Assembly: GCF_016123485.1 (NCBI RefSeq)
Contig: NZ_JADCKQ010000001.1
Coordinates: forward strand, 124,001 to 188,000
Origin: Halocynthiibacter styelae
GTDB taxonomy: Bacteria; Pseudomonadota; Alphaproteobacteria; Rhodobacterales; Rhodobacteraceae
Length of the DNA: 64,000 bases
Direction: 5' to 3'
Below, piece by piece: positions 1 to 10,534 of the stretch; the first letter of the stretch is position 1, and each line of letters starts with the position of its first letter. The notes beneath the pieces were generated by a model. That model had not been told where the DNA came from. It was given only the letters and a program-made list of their open reading frames with translations, and did not search any database. A program made the translations under genes and the position numbers.

Positions 1-1
1 A

Positions 2-1396
2 GGCGGCGACAGCCGTATTCTGCATTCCCTCCCGAATTATTACGGAATGAACGCTGTGCTTTCCGCGCTTGTGCCGTCTCTGGCGGTTCTGGCGCTCTGG
101 CTGATTGTGCAGCCGATGTATCTGCAGAGCCATGTTGCCGGGATGATCCCGGATCATGTGATTGCTGAAGGCAGTTCACGCGACCTGATTATGTCAGATG
201 TGCGCCGGATTGCGTCAGGCCTGAACATCGCAGTAGAGCAGGGCGCAATGAGCGCAAATGAAGCATCCGGCCTGCGGTCTGAGCTGACCAACGTACGCGA
301 ACGCCTGGCCGAAGTCGGCGTTGCCCTTGGATCAGACGTGCAGCCCGAAGTTCTGGCCGCCGCGCAGGAATACCGCAGCATCGCGAAAAGCGGTTCATTC
401 TTCATGCTGATCGTTGTGCTCGCGCTGGCCGTGTTGGGGGCGGTTTACGCCTGGAAACGCAGCCATAAAGATTTCCGCGCCCGCAATATTGTGGAAAAAG
501 CCGTGCTTGGCCTGCTGATTGCTGCGGCCTCCATCGCGATCCTGACCACGCTTGGCATTGTCATGTCGATGCTGATGGAAACCATGAATTTCTTCAGCCA
601 GTATGAAGCGACAAGTTTCTTCTTCGGCATCAAATGGGCCCCGGATTTTCGCGGTGACTCTGCACTTGGTATTCTGCCGCTTCTCTGGGGTACGCTTTAT
701 ATCTCGCTGATCGCGTTGCTGGTGGCGGTGCCTGTCGGCCTGTTCGCCGCGATCTATATGTCTGAATATGCCGGGCCAAAGCTGCGGGCCGTTGCCAAAC
801 CCCTGATCGAGATCCTCGCCGGTATCCCAACCATCGTTTACGGCCTGTTTGCCCTGCTGACCGTTGGCCCACTGCTGCGCGACTACTTTGCCAAACCAAC
901 CGGTCTTGGTGAAAGTGCAGATTCTGTCCTGACCGCCGGGCTTGTCATGGGGATTATGCTTATTCCTTTCGTAAGCTCCCTGTCAGACGACATCATCAAC
1001 GCAGTGCCACAATCCATGCGTGATGGTTCCCTCGGGCTTGGCGCGACCAAATCCGAAACCATCCGCCAGGTGATTGTGCCTGCCGCACTGCCGGGGATCG
1101 TTGGTGCGGTTCTGCTGGCCACATCGCGGGCGATCGGGGAAACCATGATCGTTGTGATGGGGGCAGGGGCTGCGGCGGCGCAGCTTGATAAAGGTCTGGC
1201 TGAGGCGATCAATCCGCTGGAAGCCATGACCACCGTGACCACCCGTATCGTCAGCCAGCTGACCGGCGATACTGATTTTGCGGCCCCTGAAACACTGGTG
1301 GCCTTTGCACTGGGTCTGACACTGTTTGTCATCACCCTGGGCCTTAACGTGCTTGCGCTTTACATCGTGCGCAAATACCGGGAGCAATACGAATGA
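2..1396 (+). CDS. pstC: Phosphate ABC transporter permease PstC (5' end outside the window)
   Basis: Inner-membrane permease of the high-affinity phosphate importer PstSCAB. The frame is open from base 2, and the residues before the first ATG at 47 (GGDSRILHSLPNYYG) read as PstC sequence, so the true start lies upstream and the gene is cut by the window edge. It is the long alphaproteobacterial type: N-terminal membrane segments, a soluble loop, then the binding-protein-dependent permease domain in the C-terminal half. The cytoplasmic EAA loop is visible (SLGLGATKSETIRQVIVPAA). Its stop overlaps the pstA start as ATGA at 1393-1396, which indicates translational coupling. pstS, and probably phoR, should lie to the left; neither is in view. 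PhoB control is expected for the operon, but its promoter is outside the window. Confidence 0.95.
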   Translation, partial: GGDSRILHSLPNYYGMNAVLSALVPSLAVLALWLIVQPMYLQSHVAGMIPDHVIAEGSSRDLIMSDVRRIASGLNIAVEQGAMSANEASGLRSELTNVRERLAEVGVALGSDVQPEVLAAAQEYRSIAKSGSFFMLIVVLALAVLGAVYAWKRSHKDFRARNIVEKAVLGLLIAAASIAILTTLGIVMSMLMETMNFFSQYEATSFFFGIKWAPDFRGDSALGILPLLWGTLYISLIALLVAVPVGLFAAIYMSEYAGPKLRAVAKPLIEILAGIPTIVYGLFALLTVGPLLRDYFAKPTGLGESADSVLTAGLVMGIMLIPFVSSLSDDIINAVPQSMRDGSLGLGATKSETIRQVIVPAALPGIVGAVLLATSRAIGETMIVVMGAGAAAAQLDKGLAEAINPLEAMTTVTTRIVSQLTGDTDFAAPETLVAFALGLTLFVITLGLNVLALYIVRKYREQYE

Positions 1397-2715
1397 GCAA
1401 CCATACCTCCCTTTATACGGTTTCGGACAACGTCCGTCGCCGGAATGCGGTTGAGAAACGCTTTCGCTTCTATGGGCTGACCGCCATCGCAATCGGGATT
1501 GTCGCGCTGATCGTGCTGCTGTCCTCTGTCCTGAGCAATGGATCCGGCGCCTTCCAGCAGACCTATGTCACGCTAAGTGTGCATCTGCCTGCGGATAAAC
1601 TGGACAAACAGGGCAACCGCGACCCGGAAGAAATGAAATCTGTCTCAACCTTCGGATATTCCCCGCTGATCCGCGATGCGGTTGTGGCACGCGCGGATGA
1701 ACTGGGCTGGGTCATGCCTGAGGGTATGAAGCCGAAAGATATGGGCGCGCTTATCTCGAAGGAAGCGGCGGCACAGCTGAGGAATTTCGTGCTGGCAAAT
1801 CCCGAAGTTGTTGGCACAACGATTGAGATCGAGATGCTCGCAAATGGCCGTGTTGATGGCTATATGAAAGGCCGCGTGGATCGTGAATTTGCCCTGCTCG
1901 ACAGCAATATCGACGTGGAACAGCTTGATCTGGTTGATCTTCTGATTGAAGGCGGCAATCTTGAGAAACGCTTTAACTGGGCCTTCCTGACCTCGCCTGA
2001 TGCATCCGGTCAGCGCCCCGAAGCTGCCGGTCTTGGTGTCGCGATCCTGGGGTCTGCCTATATGATGCTGGTCGTGCTTTTCCTTGCGCTGCCCATCGGT
2101 GTGGCTGCCTCGATCTATCTGGAAGAATTCGCGCCCACCAACAAATGGACCGACCTGATTGAGGTGAATATCTCTAACCTTGCGGCGGTGCCTTCCATCG
2201 TCTTTGGTATCCTGGGTCTTGCGATCTTCATCAACTTTGCCGGTCTGCCGCAATCTGCGCCCATCGTGGGCGGACTTGTCCTGACGCTAATGACCCTGCC
2301 GACGATCATTATTGCAACGCGGGCCTCACTGAAATCTGTACCGCCAAGCATCCGTGACGCAGCACTTGGGGTCGGGGCATCCAAAATGCAGGCGGTGTTC
2401 CATCATGTTCTGCCTCTGGCCGCACCCGGCATCCTGACCGGTACGATCATTGGTCTGGCGCAGGCGCTTGGTGAAACTGCACCGCTGCTGTTGATCGGCA
2501 TGGTGGCCTTTGTGAAGGAATACCCGAGCATGCCACCTGAGGGTTTCTTTGATCCGGCCTCGGCCCTGCCTGTGCAGGTCTTTAACTGGACCCAGCGAGC
2601 AGATGCGGGCTTTGTCGAACGGGCATCTGGTGCGATCATCGTGCTGCTGGTCTTCCTGATTATTATGAACGCCGTCGCCGTACTGCTGCGCCGCCGGTTT
2701 GAGCGCCGTTGGTAA
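1393..2715 (+). CDS. pstA: Phosphate ABC transporter permease PstA
   Basis: Second permease subunit of PstSCAB, which forms the phosphate channel with PstC in the inner membrane. At 440 residues it is longer than the E. coli protein because it carries an N-terminal extension of the DUF3333 type: one membrane segment near residues 30-50 and a soluble region to about residue 205. The permease domain follows at about 210-435, with the EAA loop ([20 protein letters not shown]) that contacts the ATPase PstB. It starts within the pstC stop codon (ATGA overlap) and is followed 19 bases later by pstB. Identification is firm from the permease motifs and the gene order. Confidence 0.95.
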   Translation: MSNHTSLYTVSDNVRRRNAVEKRFRFYGLTAIAIGIVALIVLLSSVLSNGSGAFQQTYVTLSVHLPADKLDKQGNRDPEEMKSVSTFGYSPLIRDAVVARADELGWVMPEGMKPKDMGALISKEAAAQLRNFVLANPEVVGTTIEIEMLANGRVDGYMKGRVDREFALLDSNIDVEQLDLVDLLIEGGNLEKRFNWAFLTSPDASGQRPEAAGLGVAILGSAYMMLVVLFLALPIGVAASIYLEEFAPTNKWTDLIEVNISNLAAVPSIVFGILGLAIFINFAGLPQSAPIVGGLVLTLMTLPTIIIATRASLKSVPPSIRDAALGVGASKMQAVFHHVLPLAAPGILTGTIIGLAQALGETAPLLLIGMVAFVKEYPSMPPEGFFDPASALPVQVFNWTQRADAGFVERASGAIIVLLVFLIIMNAVAVLLRRRFERRW

Positions 2716-2734
2716 ACGCGCAGGAGCTGATACA

Positions 2735-3532
2735 ATGAATGATATGCGAATTGCAGAAAGGGCCACATCCGTGACCGAGAGCAAAATTTCAGCAAAAGGT
2801 GTTCAGGTCTACTATGGCGACACCCATGCGATCAAAGACGTTGATGTTGAAATCGACGACAAAACCGTCACCGCCTTCATCGGCCCGTCTGGCTGCGGCA
2901 AGTCTACTTTCCTGCGCACGCTGAACCGGATGAATGACACAATCGACATCTGCCGCGTGCAAGGTGACATTCTGCTGGATGGTGAAAACATCTATGATCC
3001 GAAGGTGGATCCGGTGCAATTGCGGGCGAAAGTCGGCATGGTGTTTCAGAAACCAAACCCGTTCCCAAAGTCGATCTATGACAACGTGGCTTACGGCCCG
3101 CGCATCCATGGTCTGGCTAAGAACAAAGCGGATCTGGATGACATCGTTGAAAAATCCCTGCGCCGTGGTGCGATCTGGGATGAGGTGAAAGACCGCCTGG
3201 ATGCGCCGGGCACTGGTCTGTCCGGTGGTCAGCAACAGCGTCTGTGTATTGCACGTGCGGTTGCAACGGAACCGGAAGTTCTTCTGATGGATGAACCCTG
3301 TTCTGCGCTGGATCCGATTGCGACGGCACAGGTCGAAGAACTGATTGATGATCTGCGTACGAAATTCAGCGTCGTCATTGTAACCCACTCGATGCAGCAG
3401 GCGGCGCGTGTGTCTCAGAAAACCGCATTCTTCCACCTGGGCAACCTGGTTGAATTTGGCGAAACCGGCCAGATCTTCACCAATCCGATCGACCCGCGCA
3501 CCGAAGCTTATATTACCGGCCGGATTGGCTGA
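2735..3532 (+). CDS. pstB: Phosphate ABC transporter ATP-binding protein PstB
   Basis: Cytoplasmic ATPase that powers PstCA. The 265 residues contain Walker A (GPSGCGKST, about 50-58), the ABC signature ([14 protein letters not shown]) and Walker B ([13 protein letters not shown]), all in canonical form, plus the PstB-typical [18 protein letters not shown] segment. The start at 2735 is chosen because AGGAG lies eight bases upstream. An in-frame TTG at 2699 would overlap pstA and has no ribosome-binding site. It sits between pstA and phoU in the usual order. In the Pho system this subunit also transmits phosphate status to PhoR through PhoU. Confidence 0.97.
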   Translation: MNDMRIAERATSVTESKISAKGVQVYYGDTHAIKDVDVEIDDKTVTAFIGPSGCGKSTFLRTLNRMNDTIDICRVQGDILLDGENIYDPKVDPVQLRAKVGMVFQKPNPFPKSIYDNVAYGPRIHGLAKNKADLDDIVEKSLRRGAIWDEVKDRLDAPGTGLSGGQQQRLCIARAVATEPEVLLMDEPCSALDPIATAQVEELIDDLRTKFSVVIVTHSMQQAARVSQKTAFFHLGNLVEFGETGQIFTNPIDPRTEAYITGRIG

Positions 3533-3556
3533 TCCTGTCCCCGGAGGGAAATAGAT

Positions 3557-4267
3557 ATGCAAGATCAACATATTACCAGCGCTTATGACCGCGACCTTGA
3601 AACCATTCAGGCGCTGATCATGAAAATGGGGGGGCTTGTCGAAGTCGGAATCTCCGATAGTGCCCGTGCGCTTGATACGAAAGACCTTGAGCTGGCGGAT
3701 AAAGTCCGCGCGGCGGATAAGGCGATTGATGCGCTGGAAGAACAGGTGAATGAAGAAACCGCTCGTGTGATCGCTCTGCGCGCGCCCATGGGGACTGACC
3801 TGCGCACGGTTCTGTCTGTGATGAAAATTGCGGGCAACCTCGAACGTGTCGGTGATTACGCCAAGAACCTTGCCAAACGTACCGCTGTTCTTGTGCATAT
3901 GCCTGAGATTGATGGCGCAAATGGCGCGATCCGTCGTATGGCAAAAGAAGTTGAGCTGATGCTCAAGGATGCGCTGGATGCCTATATTCAACGCGACGCG
4001 GATAAGGCTCTTGATGTGCGGGCCCGCGATCATGATGTGGATCAGATGTATAACGCATTGTTCCGCGAATTTCTGACTTTCATGATGGAAGATCCGCGCA
4101 ACATTACTGCCTGTATGCATCTGCATTTCATTGCGAAAAACATTGAACGAATGGGGGATCATGTGACCTCCATCGCGGAACAGGTGATCTATCTTGTAAA
4201 TGGTGAACTGCCGGACGATCCACGCGAAAAAGGCAGCTATGTAAACACAACCGCGGATACAAAGTAA
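3557..4267 (+). CDS. phoU: Phosphate signalling protein PhoU
   Basis: Peripheral cytoplasmic protein that links the Pst transporter to the PhoR/PhoB two-component system and restrains phosphate uptake. At 236 residues it has the family's usual length, with two tandem three-helix PhoU domains (about 15-105 and 120-210). Each carries the acidic metal-binding type motif: ERVGDYAKNL in the first and ERMGDHVTSI in the second. A strong Shine-Dalgarno (GGAGG at 3542) precedes the ATG. It lies 24 bases after pstB and 12 before phoB, so it is almost certainly co-transcribed with both. Confidence 0.96.
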   Translation: MQDQHITSAYDRDLETIQALIMKMGGLVEVGISDSARALDTKDLELADKVRAADKAIDALEEQVNEETARVIALRAPMGTDLRTVLSVMKIAGNLERVGDYAKNLAKRTAVLVHMPEIDGANGAIRRMAKEVELMLKDALDAYIQRDADKALDVRARDHDVDQMYNALFREFLTFMMEDPRNITACMHLHFIAKNIERMGDHVTSIAEQVIYLVNGELPDDPREKGSYVNTTADTK

Positions 4268-4279
4268 CGGAGAAGAGCG

Positions 4280-4969
4280 ATGTCTGCCGGACAGCCTTCA
4301 GTTCTGATTGTCGAAGACGAACCTTCCCAGCGGGAGGTTCTGGCCTATAACTTTGAAGCGGAAGGGTTTTCTGTCCGCACTGCCGGGGATGGGGAAGAAG
4401 GGTTGCTTCTGATTTCTGAAGAAGCGCCCGATCTGATCATGCTGGATTGGATGATGCCGGGGGTTTCCGGGATTGAGATCTGTCGTCGCCTGAAAGCGCG
4501 CAGTGAAACCCGCAATATCCCGGTGATCATGCTGTCTGCACGATCTGAAGACGTGGATAAGGTGCGTGGCCTTGAAACGGGGGCAGATGACTATGTCGTC
4601 AAACCCTATTCCATCGCGGAACTTATGGCACGGGTGCGCAACCAGTTGCGCCGGTCACGTCCTGCGACGGTGGGTGAGAAATTGTCTTTTGAAGATATCA
4701 CCTTAGATGCGGAAACCCATAAAGTGTACAGGGGTGAAACCGCCATAAAGCTTGGCCCGACGGAATATCGTCTGCTGTCCACATTCATGGAGAAACCTGG
4801 TCGCGTCTGGTCGCGTGAACAGCTGCTGGACCGGGTCTGGGGGCGTGATATTTACGTCGATACACGCACGGTGGATGTTCATATCGGACGTCTGCGCAAG
4901 GCCCTGATGAAATCCGGCGGAGAGGATCCTTTGCGGACCGTGCGCGGGGCGGGATATGCCCTGGGCTAA
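4280..4969 (+). CDS. phoB: Phosphate regulon response regulator PhoB
   Basis: OmpR/PhoB-family response regulator that activates phosphate-starvation genes. The receiver domain (about 7-122) has the acidic pair E12/D13, the phosphoacceptor Asp56 in LIMLDWMMPG, and the conserved Lys in VVKPYS. The C-terminal winged helix (about 130-228) ends in the typical DTRTVDVHIGRLRKAL and RTVRGAGYALG segments. It is the last gene of the pst-phoU-phoB run. No sensor kinase follows it, so phoR is probably upstream of pstS, an arrangement known in related alphaproteobacteria. The next gene converges from the opposite strand. Confidence 0.95.
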   Translation: MSAGQPSVLIVEDEPSQREVLAYNFEAEGFSVRTAGDGEEGLLLISEEAPDLIMLDWMMPGVSGIEICRRLKARSETRNIPVIMLSARSEDVDKVRGLETGADDYVVKPYSIAELMARVRNQLRRSRPATVGEKLSFEDITLDAETHKVYRGETAIKLGPTEYRLLSTFMEKPGRVWSREQLLDRVWGRDIYVDTRTVDVHIGRLRKALMKSGGEDPLRTVRGAGYALG

Positions 4970-4982
4970 GCCTGATTTCACC

Positions 4983-5026
4983 ATGCACAACGCATGCACA
5001 TCCTATGCACATGTTATGCATATCGG
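4983..5026. repeat. Four direct iterons with exact 11-bp period
   Basis: ATGCA recurs at 4983, 4994, 5005 and 5016, always 11 bases apart. The first three copies extend to ATGCACA. The array fills the 77-base gap between the convergent stops of phoB and the M50 protease gene. The period equals that of Pho-box direct repeats, but the repeated sequence is not the known CTGTCAT half-site. It may be a protein-binding array or a small chance repeat. Confidence 0.55.
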
Positions 5027-5046
5027 GCGTGCGTTGCGTTAAGGTT

Positions 5047-5718
5047 TCAGCGCAGTGTCAGATTGCTGTTTCCACGCAGCCCATGGCGCAAAGTGGCCAG
5101 AATGATCAGGACTGAAATGATAAACCAGAGGCCTCCCCAGAAGATGGTGGGGCCTCCGATGCTTTCTGCAATATTGCGCGCGTCTGAAACGCCATCAGAG
5201 CGGCGGATCGTATCATCCCAGATGTCCCAGGGCACATAGAGCATGCTGGCGATACCAATCACGCGCAGGGTGAAGTCACAGACGGAATGGGCGGCAAATC
5301 GCGCCATCAGTAACAGAACCGTTGCAACGCCGAGGGTGAAGGCAATCGCAAAGCCGCTGCGCAGCCAGAACAGAAATACCAGCACCATCAGAATGCCCAG
5401 CGCGGCGACTGCATGGCGGTCAAACTTTGTGCGCAGGGCAATCGCGAACAAAACAATGCCCCAGAGCAGGGATCCGAGATAGCCCGCGCTGGAAATCAGG
5501 AACCCATTGCCGCCATAGCTGATCACATGACCGCCCTGCATCGGGCTGATTTCAAATTCCCCGACCCGTCCGCCGGTCAGGATCACCACCACCGCGTGGG
5601 AGAGTTCATGAAAGAACACAACGAGGATTTTCAGCGGCACCAGCCAGGGCGTGTTCCAGAAAATCACGATCAGCAGGGCAATCAGCAGCAATTGCCAGTG
5701 GTTTTGTATCGTCTTCAT
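5047..5718 (-). CDS. M50-type membrane zinc protease-like protein
   Basis: Predicted integral membrane protein of 223 residues with the zinc-metalloprotease motif HELSH near residue 37 in the first third, inside a hydrophobic segment, as in M50B (S2P-like) proteases. The segment SAGYLGSLLWG further on resembles the family's second membrane block, and five to six membrane segments are expected. The start at 5718 gives a compact protein beginning MKTIQNHW; the longer frame to 5973 has a basic, low-complexity lead that looks untranslated and crosses the divergent aldolase start. Substrate is unknown. It is convergent with phoB and divergent from the aldolase, so it is probably transcribed alone. 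Confidence 0.75.
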   Translation of the reverse strand: MKTIQNHWQLLLIALLIVIFWNTPWLVPLKILVVFFHELSHAVVVILTGGRVGEFEISPMQGGHVISYGGNGFLISSAGYLGSLLWGIVLFAIALRTKFDRHAVAALGILMVLVFLFWLRSGFAIAFTLGVATVLLLMARFAAHSVCDFTLRVIGIASMLYVPWDIWDDTIRRSDGVSDARNIAESIGGPTIFWGGLWFIISVLIILATLRHGLRGNSNLTLR

Positions 5719-5796
5719 CTGCGCCCCGTTTTCTCTGTTTGAAATCATGCTGTTTCTGTGCTGATCTTTCCCGGAACATATCAGCGGAGCCGCGTC

Positions 5797-6585
5797 ATGA
5801 AAACCAGAGAGAACCAGTTGAAGAAACGCCTGCTGGCGGGCGATGTGACCTGCGGGCTCTGGATGGGGGGCGGTAGCCCGACGCTTGCTGAGATCGCGGC
5901 GCGGGCCGGGTTTGACTGGTGCCTGATTGACGGCGAACACAACCCCAACGCCGATGACATGGCGCTTGCGCAATTACAGGCCATGGATGGCGGCGATGCA
6001 GAGGCTGTGATGCGGGTTGTTTCCGGCGAAGACTGGCTGATCAAACGGGCGCTGGATATTGGCGCGCAGGCGCTTGTGGTGCCCATGGTGCACACAGTTG
6101 ACGATGCAGCGAGGGTCGCTGCCGCCTGTCGCTATCCTGGCTGGGCAGACGGACAGGGCACACGGGGCATGGGCGCCTATCAGGCGCGCGCCTCTGCCTA
6201 TGGCGCTTATGGGAATTACGTGGCTGAAGCCAATGATCAGGTCTTCTGCTTTGTTCAGGCCGAAAGCCGCGCAGCACTTGAGAATATCGATGCGATTACT
6301 GCAACGCCTGGCGTTGACGGTGTCTTTATCGGCCCTGCCGATCTGTCTGCTGATATGGGATATCCAGGCAACCCCGGCGCGCCTGAGGTTAGGGACGCAA
6401 TTGCGCATATCTGCGCCCGGGTTCAGGCGGCGGGTAAACCTCTGGGCACGGTGACCTTTGATGTCGGCCAGACCGGCGCTTTGCGTGATCAGGGCTTTCA
6501 GTTCATCGGTGTGGGCGGAGATCTTGCGCTCTTTTCCGCCGCTGCGCGGGAGACGGCGAGAGTGGCGAAGAGACAGGTCGGCTGA
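5797..6585 (+). CDS. HpcH/HpaI family aldolase
   Basis: Class II, metal-dependent aldolase of the HpcH/HpaI family, which cleaves 4-hydroxy-2-oxo acids (4-hydroxy-2-oxoheptanedioate or 2-keto-3-deoxy-sugar acids) to pyruvate plus an aldehyde. The 262 residues include the catalytic-region DGEHNP (about 45-50), the RGMGAYQARAS segment typical of the hydroxy-oxo-acid subgroup, the metal-ligand strand FVQAES, and FIGPADLSADMG. The start at 5797 has GGAG nine bases upstream; an earlier in-frame ATG at 5758 does not. No aromatic or sugar-acid pathway genes lie nearby, so the physiological substrate cannot be named. Confidence 0.9.
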   Translation: MKTRENQLKKRLLAGDVTCGLWMGGGSPTLAEIAARAGFDWCLIDGEHNPNADDMALAQLQAMDGGDAEAVMRVVSGEDWLIKRALDIGAQALVVPMVHTVDDAARVAAACRYPGWADGQGTRGMGAYQARASAYGAYGNYVAEANDQVFCFVQAESRAALENIDAITATPGVDGVFIGPADLSADMGYPGNPGAPEVRDAIAHICARVQAAGKPLGTVTFDVGQTGALRDQGFQFIGVGGDLALFSAAARETARVAKRQVG

Positions 6586-6591
6586 TCCTAT

Positions 6592-7005
6592 GTGGCATTC
6601 AATATATTCTGCACTGTATTTGTTGTTTCTTGCGCTGATGGTCTTAGTCGGCGTGTTCTGGGAGAGCATTTCTCTCTCGGGTTTGCGGCGCAGAGTGCTG
6701 AAGGAGCCTTCTATTGTCGCGACCTTTTGAGTTCCGGTAGTGATGACGGCGCGATGGTTTTTATCTTTAAAATTATGGCGGTGCCGTTCACCTTGCGCTT
6801 TCTGCTTTTCGGGGAGCGACCTTATGTCATAGAAGTAGGCGTGTTTGCTCTCAGTGTTGCTTTGGTTATCGGGGCAATGTTCCTGGCGTCTTTGGATTGC
6901 GCGCAGGTTTTCTATACGGCGTTTGTTCTACCAGATGTGTTGCTGGCGGTTGCGCTTGTAAGCCTTGCGGGGGCAGTTTGGTCGATTTATCGGCATTGGG
7001 TGTAA
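6592..7005 (+). CDS. Hypothetical small membrane protein, possibly frameshifted
   Basis: Not recognised. The frame from GTG 6592 encodes 137 residues whose last 85 form three strong hydrophobic segments ending in SIYRHWV, while the first 50 look unlike a protein N-terminus. In the overlapping frame, ATG 6590 opens 46 residues (MWHSIYSALYLLFLALMVLVGV...) that look like a genuine first membrane helix but stop at 6730. Joining the two would need one frame change around 6690-6740. It is either a disrupted four-helix membrane protein or two small genes. Base composition is less GC-rich than the flanking aldolase and guaB. Function unknown. Confidence 0.35.
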   Translation: MAFNIFCTVFVVSCADGLSRRVLGEHFSLGFAAQSAEGAFYCRDLLSSGSDDGAMVFIFKIMAVPFTLRFLLFGERPYVIEVGVFALSVALVIGAMFLASLDCAQVFYTAFVLPDVLLAVALVSLAGAVWSIYRHWV

Positions 7006-7040
7006 TACTCTCTTTCCATACCATCAAATCCATGTAATAG

Positions 7041-8531
<1,491 letters not shown>

Positions 8532-8561
8532 CTTCGGTTCACGCTGCCTGCGACAAATACG

Positions 8562-8607
8562 GGAATACCGGAAAACTGGAAAACCAGTTTTCCGGTATTC
8601 TGGTTTT
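8562..8607. repeat. Dispersed palindromic repeat, copy 1
   Basis: A perfect 17-bp inverted repeat: GAATACCGGAAAACTGG at 8563-8579 and its reverse complement at 8584-8600, with an AAAA loop. The 18-mer GGAATACCGGAAAACTGG recurs exactly at 34358-34375 within a second palindrome. It lies 30 bases after guaB and could form a long hairpin in the transcript. The downstream TGGTTTT is not a clean terminator tract. Confidence 0.8.
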
Positions 8608-8663
8608 GGAGTTACTGATATGCTTGGATATTGCTGAAGTAGACAGGTCTTTTTATCAGTTCC

Positions 8664-9281
8664 ATGTCTGTAGAAATGGAGAGTGCTTTGGAACCTGAAC
8701 GCCTGACACCGTCTGAAGCCGCGTTGATGGTCGAACTGTGCCGTTATCATGCGCAGATACTTTATATCTCGCAGGATGGCCTGTATGGTCCCCCGCACAT
8801 ACCCGAAAGCGAGGTTGTACCTGCCGGAACCGTTTTGTTCGACCATTTTGTCAGTTCTGCAGAATTGTTGGCGTCTGTATTGATAGAAAGCGGTTTTGCG
8901 CAAAGCGGAGGAATGGGTTCCGGGACCTGCAAGTTGCTGATGTCCAGTGATCAGTTCCGGTTTCCCGAAAGTGATGTGTTCCCCCGCCAGAATGTTTCCC
9001 ATCTTGGGAGTGCATTTTACGGTGTGTTTAATATGTATAAAGACAGCGAACGCCTGGGACACCCGACGACATTAAAACGCATTTTCGATCTGTTATCTGC
9101 CACAGGCCTCACTGAGGAACGATACGGTTGTGTTGAATGGTGCGAAAAAGCACTGGATTGGGCATCTCGACCACGCCACTTAGCCAAGTGGCTCAGGCCA
9201 GACGATGAATATTTGTGGAATATCGATACGTTGGATTGCTACCTGGAGGAGGCAAAGCTGTTGTGGCAGATTGATACCTGA
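8664..9281 (+). CDS. Hypothetical protein, 205 aa
   Basis: Not recognised. The predicted protein is soluble and acidic, with no signal peptide or membrane segment. Features are an N-terminal helix (TPSEAALMVELCRYHAQ), a central His/Pro-rich stretch, and a Trp-rich C-terminus (WCEKALDWASRPRHLAKWLR). The reading frame is clean and the first ATG is used; a second ATG at 8676 is also possible because there is no clear Shine-Dalgarno for either. Upstream lies the palindromic repeat; downstream it converges with arsJ only eight bases away. Nothing in the context suggests a role. Confidence 0.5.
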   Translation: MSVEMESALEPERLTPSEAALMVELCRYHAQILYISQDGLYGPPHIPESEVVPAGTVLFDHFVSSAELLASVLIESGFAQSGGMGSGTCKLLMSSDQFRFPESDVFPRQNVSHLGSAFYGVFNMYKDSERLGHPTTLKRIFDLLSATGLTEERYGCVEWCEKALDWASRPRHLAKWLRPDDEYLWNIDTLDCYLEEAKLLWQIDT

Positions 9282-9289
9282 TTCAAGAC

Positions 9290-10534
9290 CTACTTCAACC
9301 TCCCAGCCCCCAGCGAACTCACAAGCAACAGAACTGCCGCAGTGCCAAGGCATGCGGGGAGGCCTCCGATCTGGTAGCTGACGCCGGACAGGACCGTGCC
9401 CAGAAGGCGACCGGCGGCGTTGGCCATGTAGTAGAACCCCACATCCATCGTCACGCGATCCCCAGTGGTGAAGGCGAGGATCAGGTAGGAATGCAGGCTT
9501 GAGTTCACCGCAAACAGCGCCCCAAAGATCAACAGACCAACGACCAGCAGCGTGGTCAGCCAGGCGGCGGGCATATCGACCAGCCAGACGGTCAGGGCAA
9601 GTGTGGCAGGTACAAGGGCCAGCATCAGAACCCAGCGTTGGGCGAGGTTGGTGAGATCAGAGGACGTGCGGGTTGAGGCGCGCAAAAGCTTTGGGGCACT
9701 GGCCTGAACGCCGCCGTACAGGATCACCCAGATCGCCATGAAGCTGCCCACAAGGAAGAAAGCGGCCCGTGCGCCTTCATGCGTGCCGTCAGACAGGACG
9801 GAATGGAAGTAAACCGGGATCCCGACCACAAACCAGACGTCACGGGCGCCGAACAGAAAGACCCGGGCGAAGCTCAGCCAGTTGATATTGCGATTTTTGG
9901 AAAAGACTTCGGAAAACTTCGCGTCTTTACGCCCGGCGGGCAGACCCGCAGGCATTTTCCAGATGATTGCGATCAGGATCAGAGCCAGTACGCCTGCCAT
10001 GCCCCAGATCGCCGCGTAATAGCCCCAAAGCGCCAGCATGGCCGCGCCCAGAAGAAAGCCCAGGCCTTTGACCGCGTTTTTAGAACCGGTGAGCATGGCG
10101 ACCCAGCGAAACAGTCCGTCGCCCTCGGCCGGAGCAAGCAGTTTGACTGCGGATTTCGACGACATTTTCGCAAGGTCCTTGGCGACACCAGATGCGCCCT
10201 GGACCAGCATGACGAAGATGACAGAGAATACCATCGCCCATTCAGGGTTCAGTTGTGCCAGCGCGATCAATGCGCATATCTGGATGAATAACCCTATATA
10301 AAGCGTTGATGTCAGTCCAAAACGTGCCGCAAGCCATCCGGCGGACAGGTTGGTGACGATGCCGGCGATCTCGTAGAAAACAAACAGAAAGGCCAGTTTG
10401 ACCGGGGAAAATCCCAGACTGTGAAAGTGCAGAAGCACCAGCATACGCAGGGCGCCGTCAGAGAGCATAAAGGCCCAATAGGCGGCGGTGACGGCGACAT
10501 AGGCCGCCATGCTATTTTCCCGCGCTGAAGTCAT
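9290..10534 (-). CDS. arsJ: Organoarsenical efflux MFS transporter ArsJ
   Basis: Major-facilitator permease expected to export 1-arseno-3-phosphoglycerate, the unstable product made when the partner GAPDH uses arsenate in place of phosphate. The 414 residues predict about twelve membrane helices. Segments match what is known of Ars[21 protein letters not shown] at the N-terminus, [34 protein letters not shown] and [16 protein letters not shown]. The start at 10534 overlaps the gap stop codon as ATGA (10531-10534), so the two genes are coupled; a longer frame to 10591 would intrude into gap. No arsR, arsC or acr3 lies beside the pair here. Confidence 0.9.
   Translation of the reverse strand: MTSARENSMAAYVAVTAAYWAFMLSDGALRMLVLLHFHSLGFSPVKLAFLFVFYEIAGIVTNLSAGWLAARFGLTSTLYIGLFIQICALIALAQLNPEWAMVFSVIFVMLVQGASGVAKDLAKMSSKSAVKLLAPAEGDGLFRWVAMLTGSKNAVKGLGFLLGAAMLALWGYYAAIWGMAGVLALILIAIIWKMPAGLPAGRKDAKFSEVFSKNRNINWLSFARVFLFGARDVWFVVGIPVYFHSVLSDGTHEGARAAFFLVGSFMAIWVILYGGVQASAPKLLRASTRTSSDLTNLAQRWVLMLALVPATLALTVWLVDMPAAWLTTLLVVGLLIFGALFAVNSSLHSYLILAFTTGDRVTMDVGFYYMANAAGRLLGTVLSGVSYQIGGLPACLGTAAVLLLVSSLGAGRLK

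Noticed and set aside
2699-2734. Upstream TTG start for pstB
   Set aside because: It overlaps the pstA end; AGGAG is correctly placed for ATG 2735.
2789-4162. Long minus-strand open frame opposite pstB and phoU (457 codons)
   Set aside because: It lies entirely antisense to two well-supported genes, its product is rich in His/Arg/Gln with no family character, and it arises from codon-bias mirroring.
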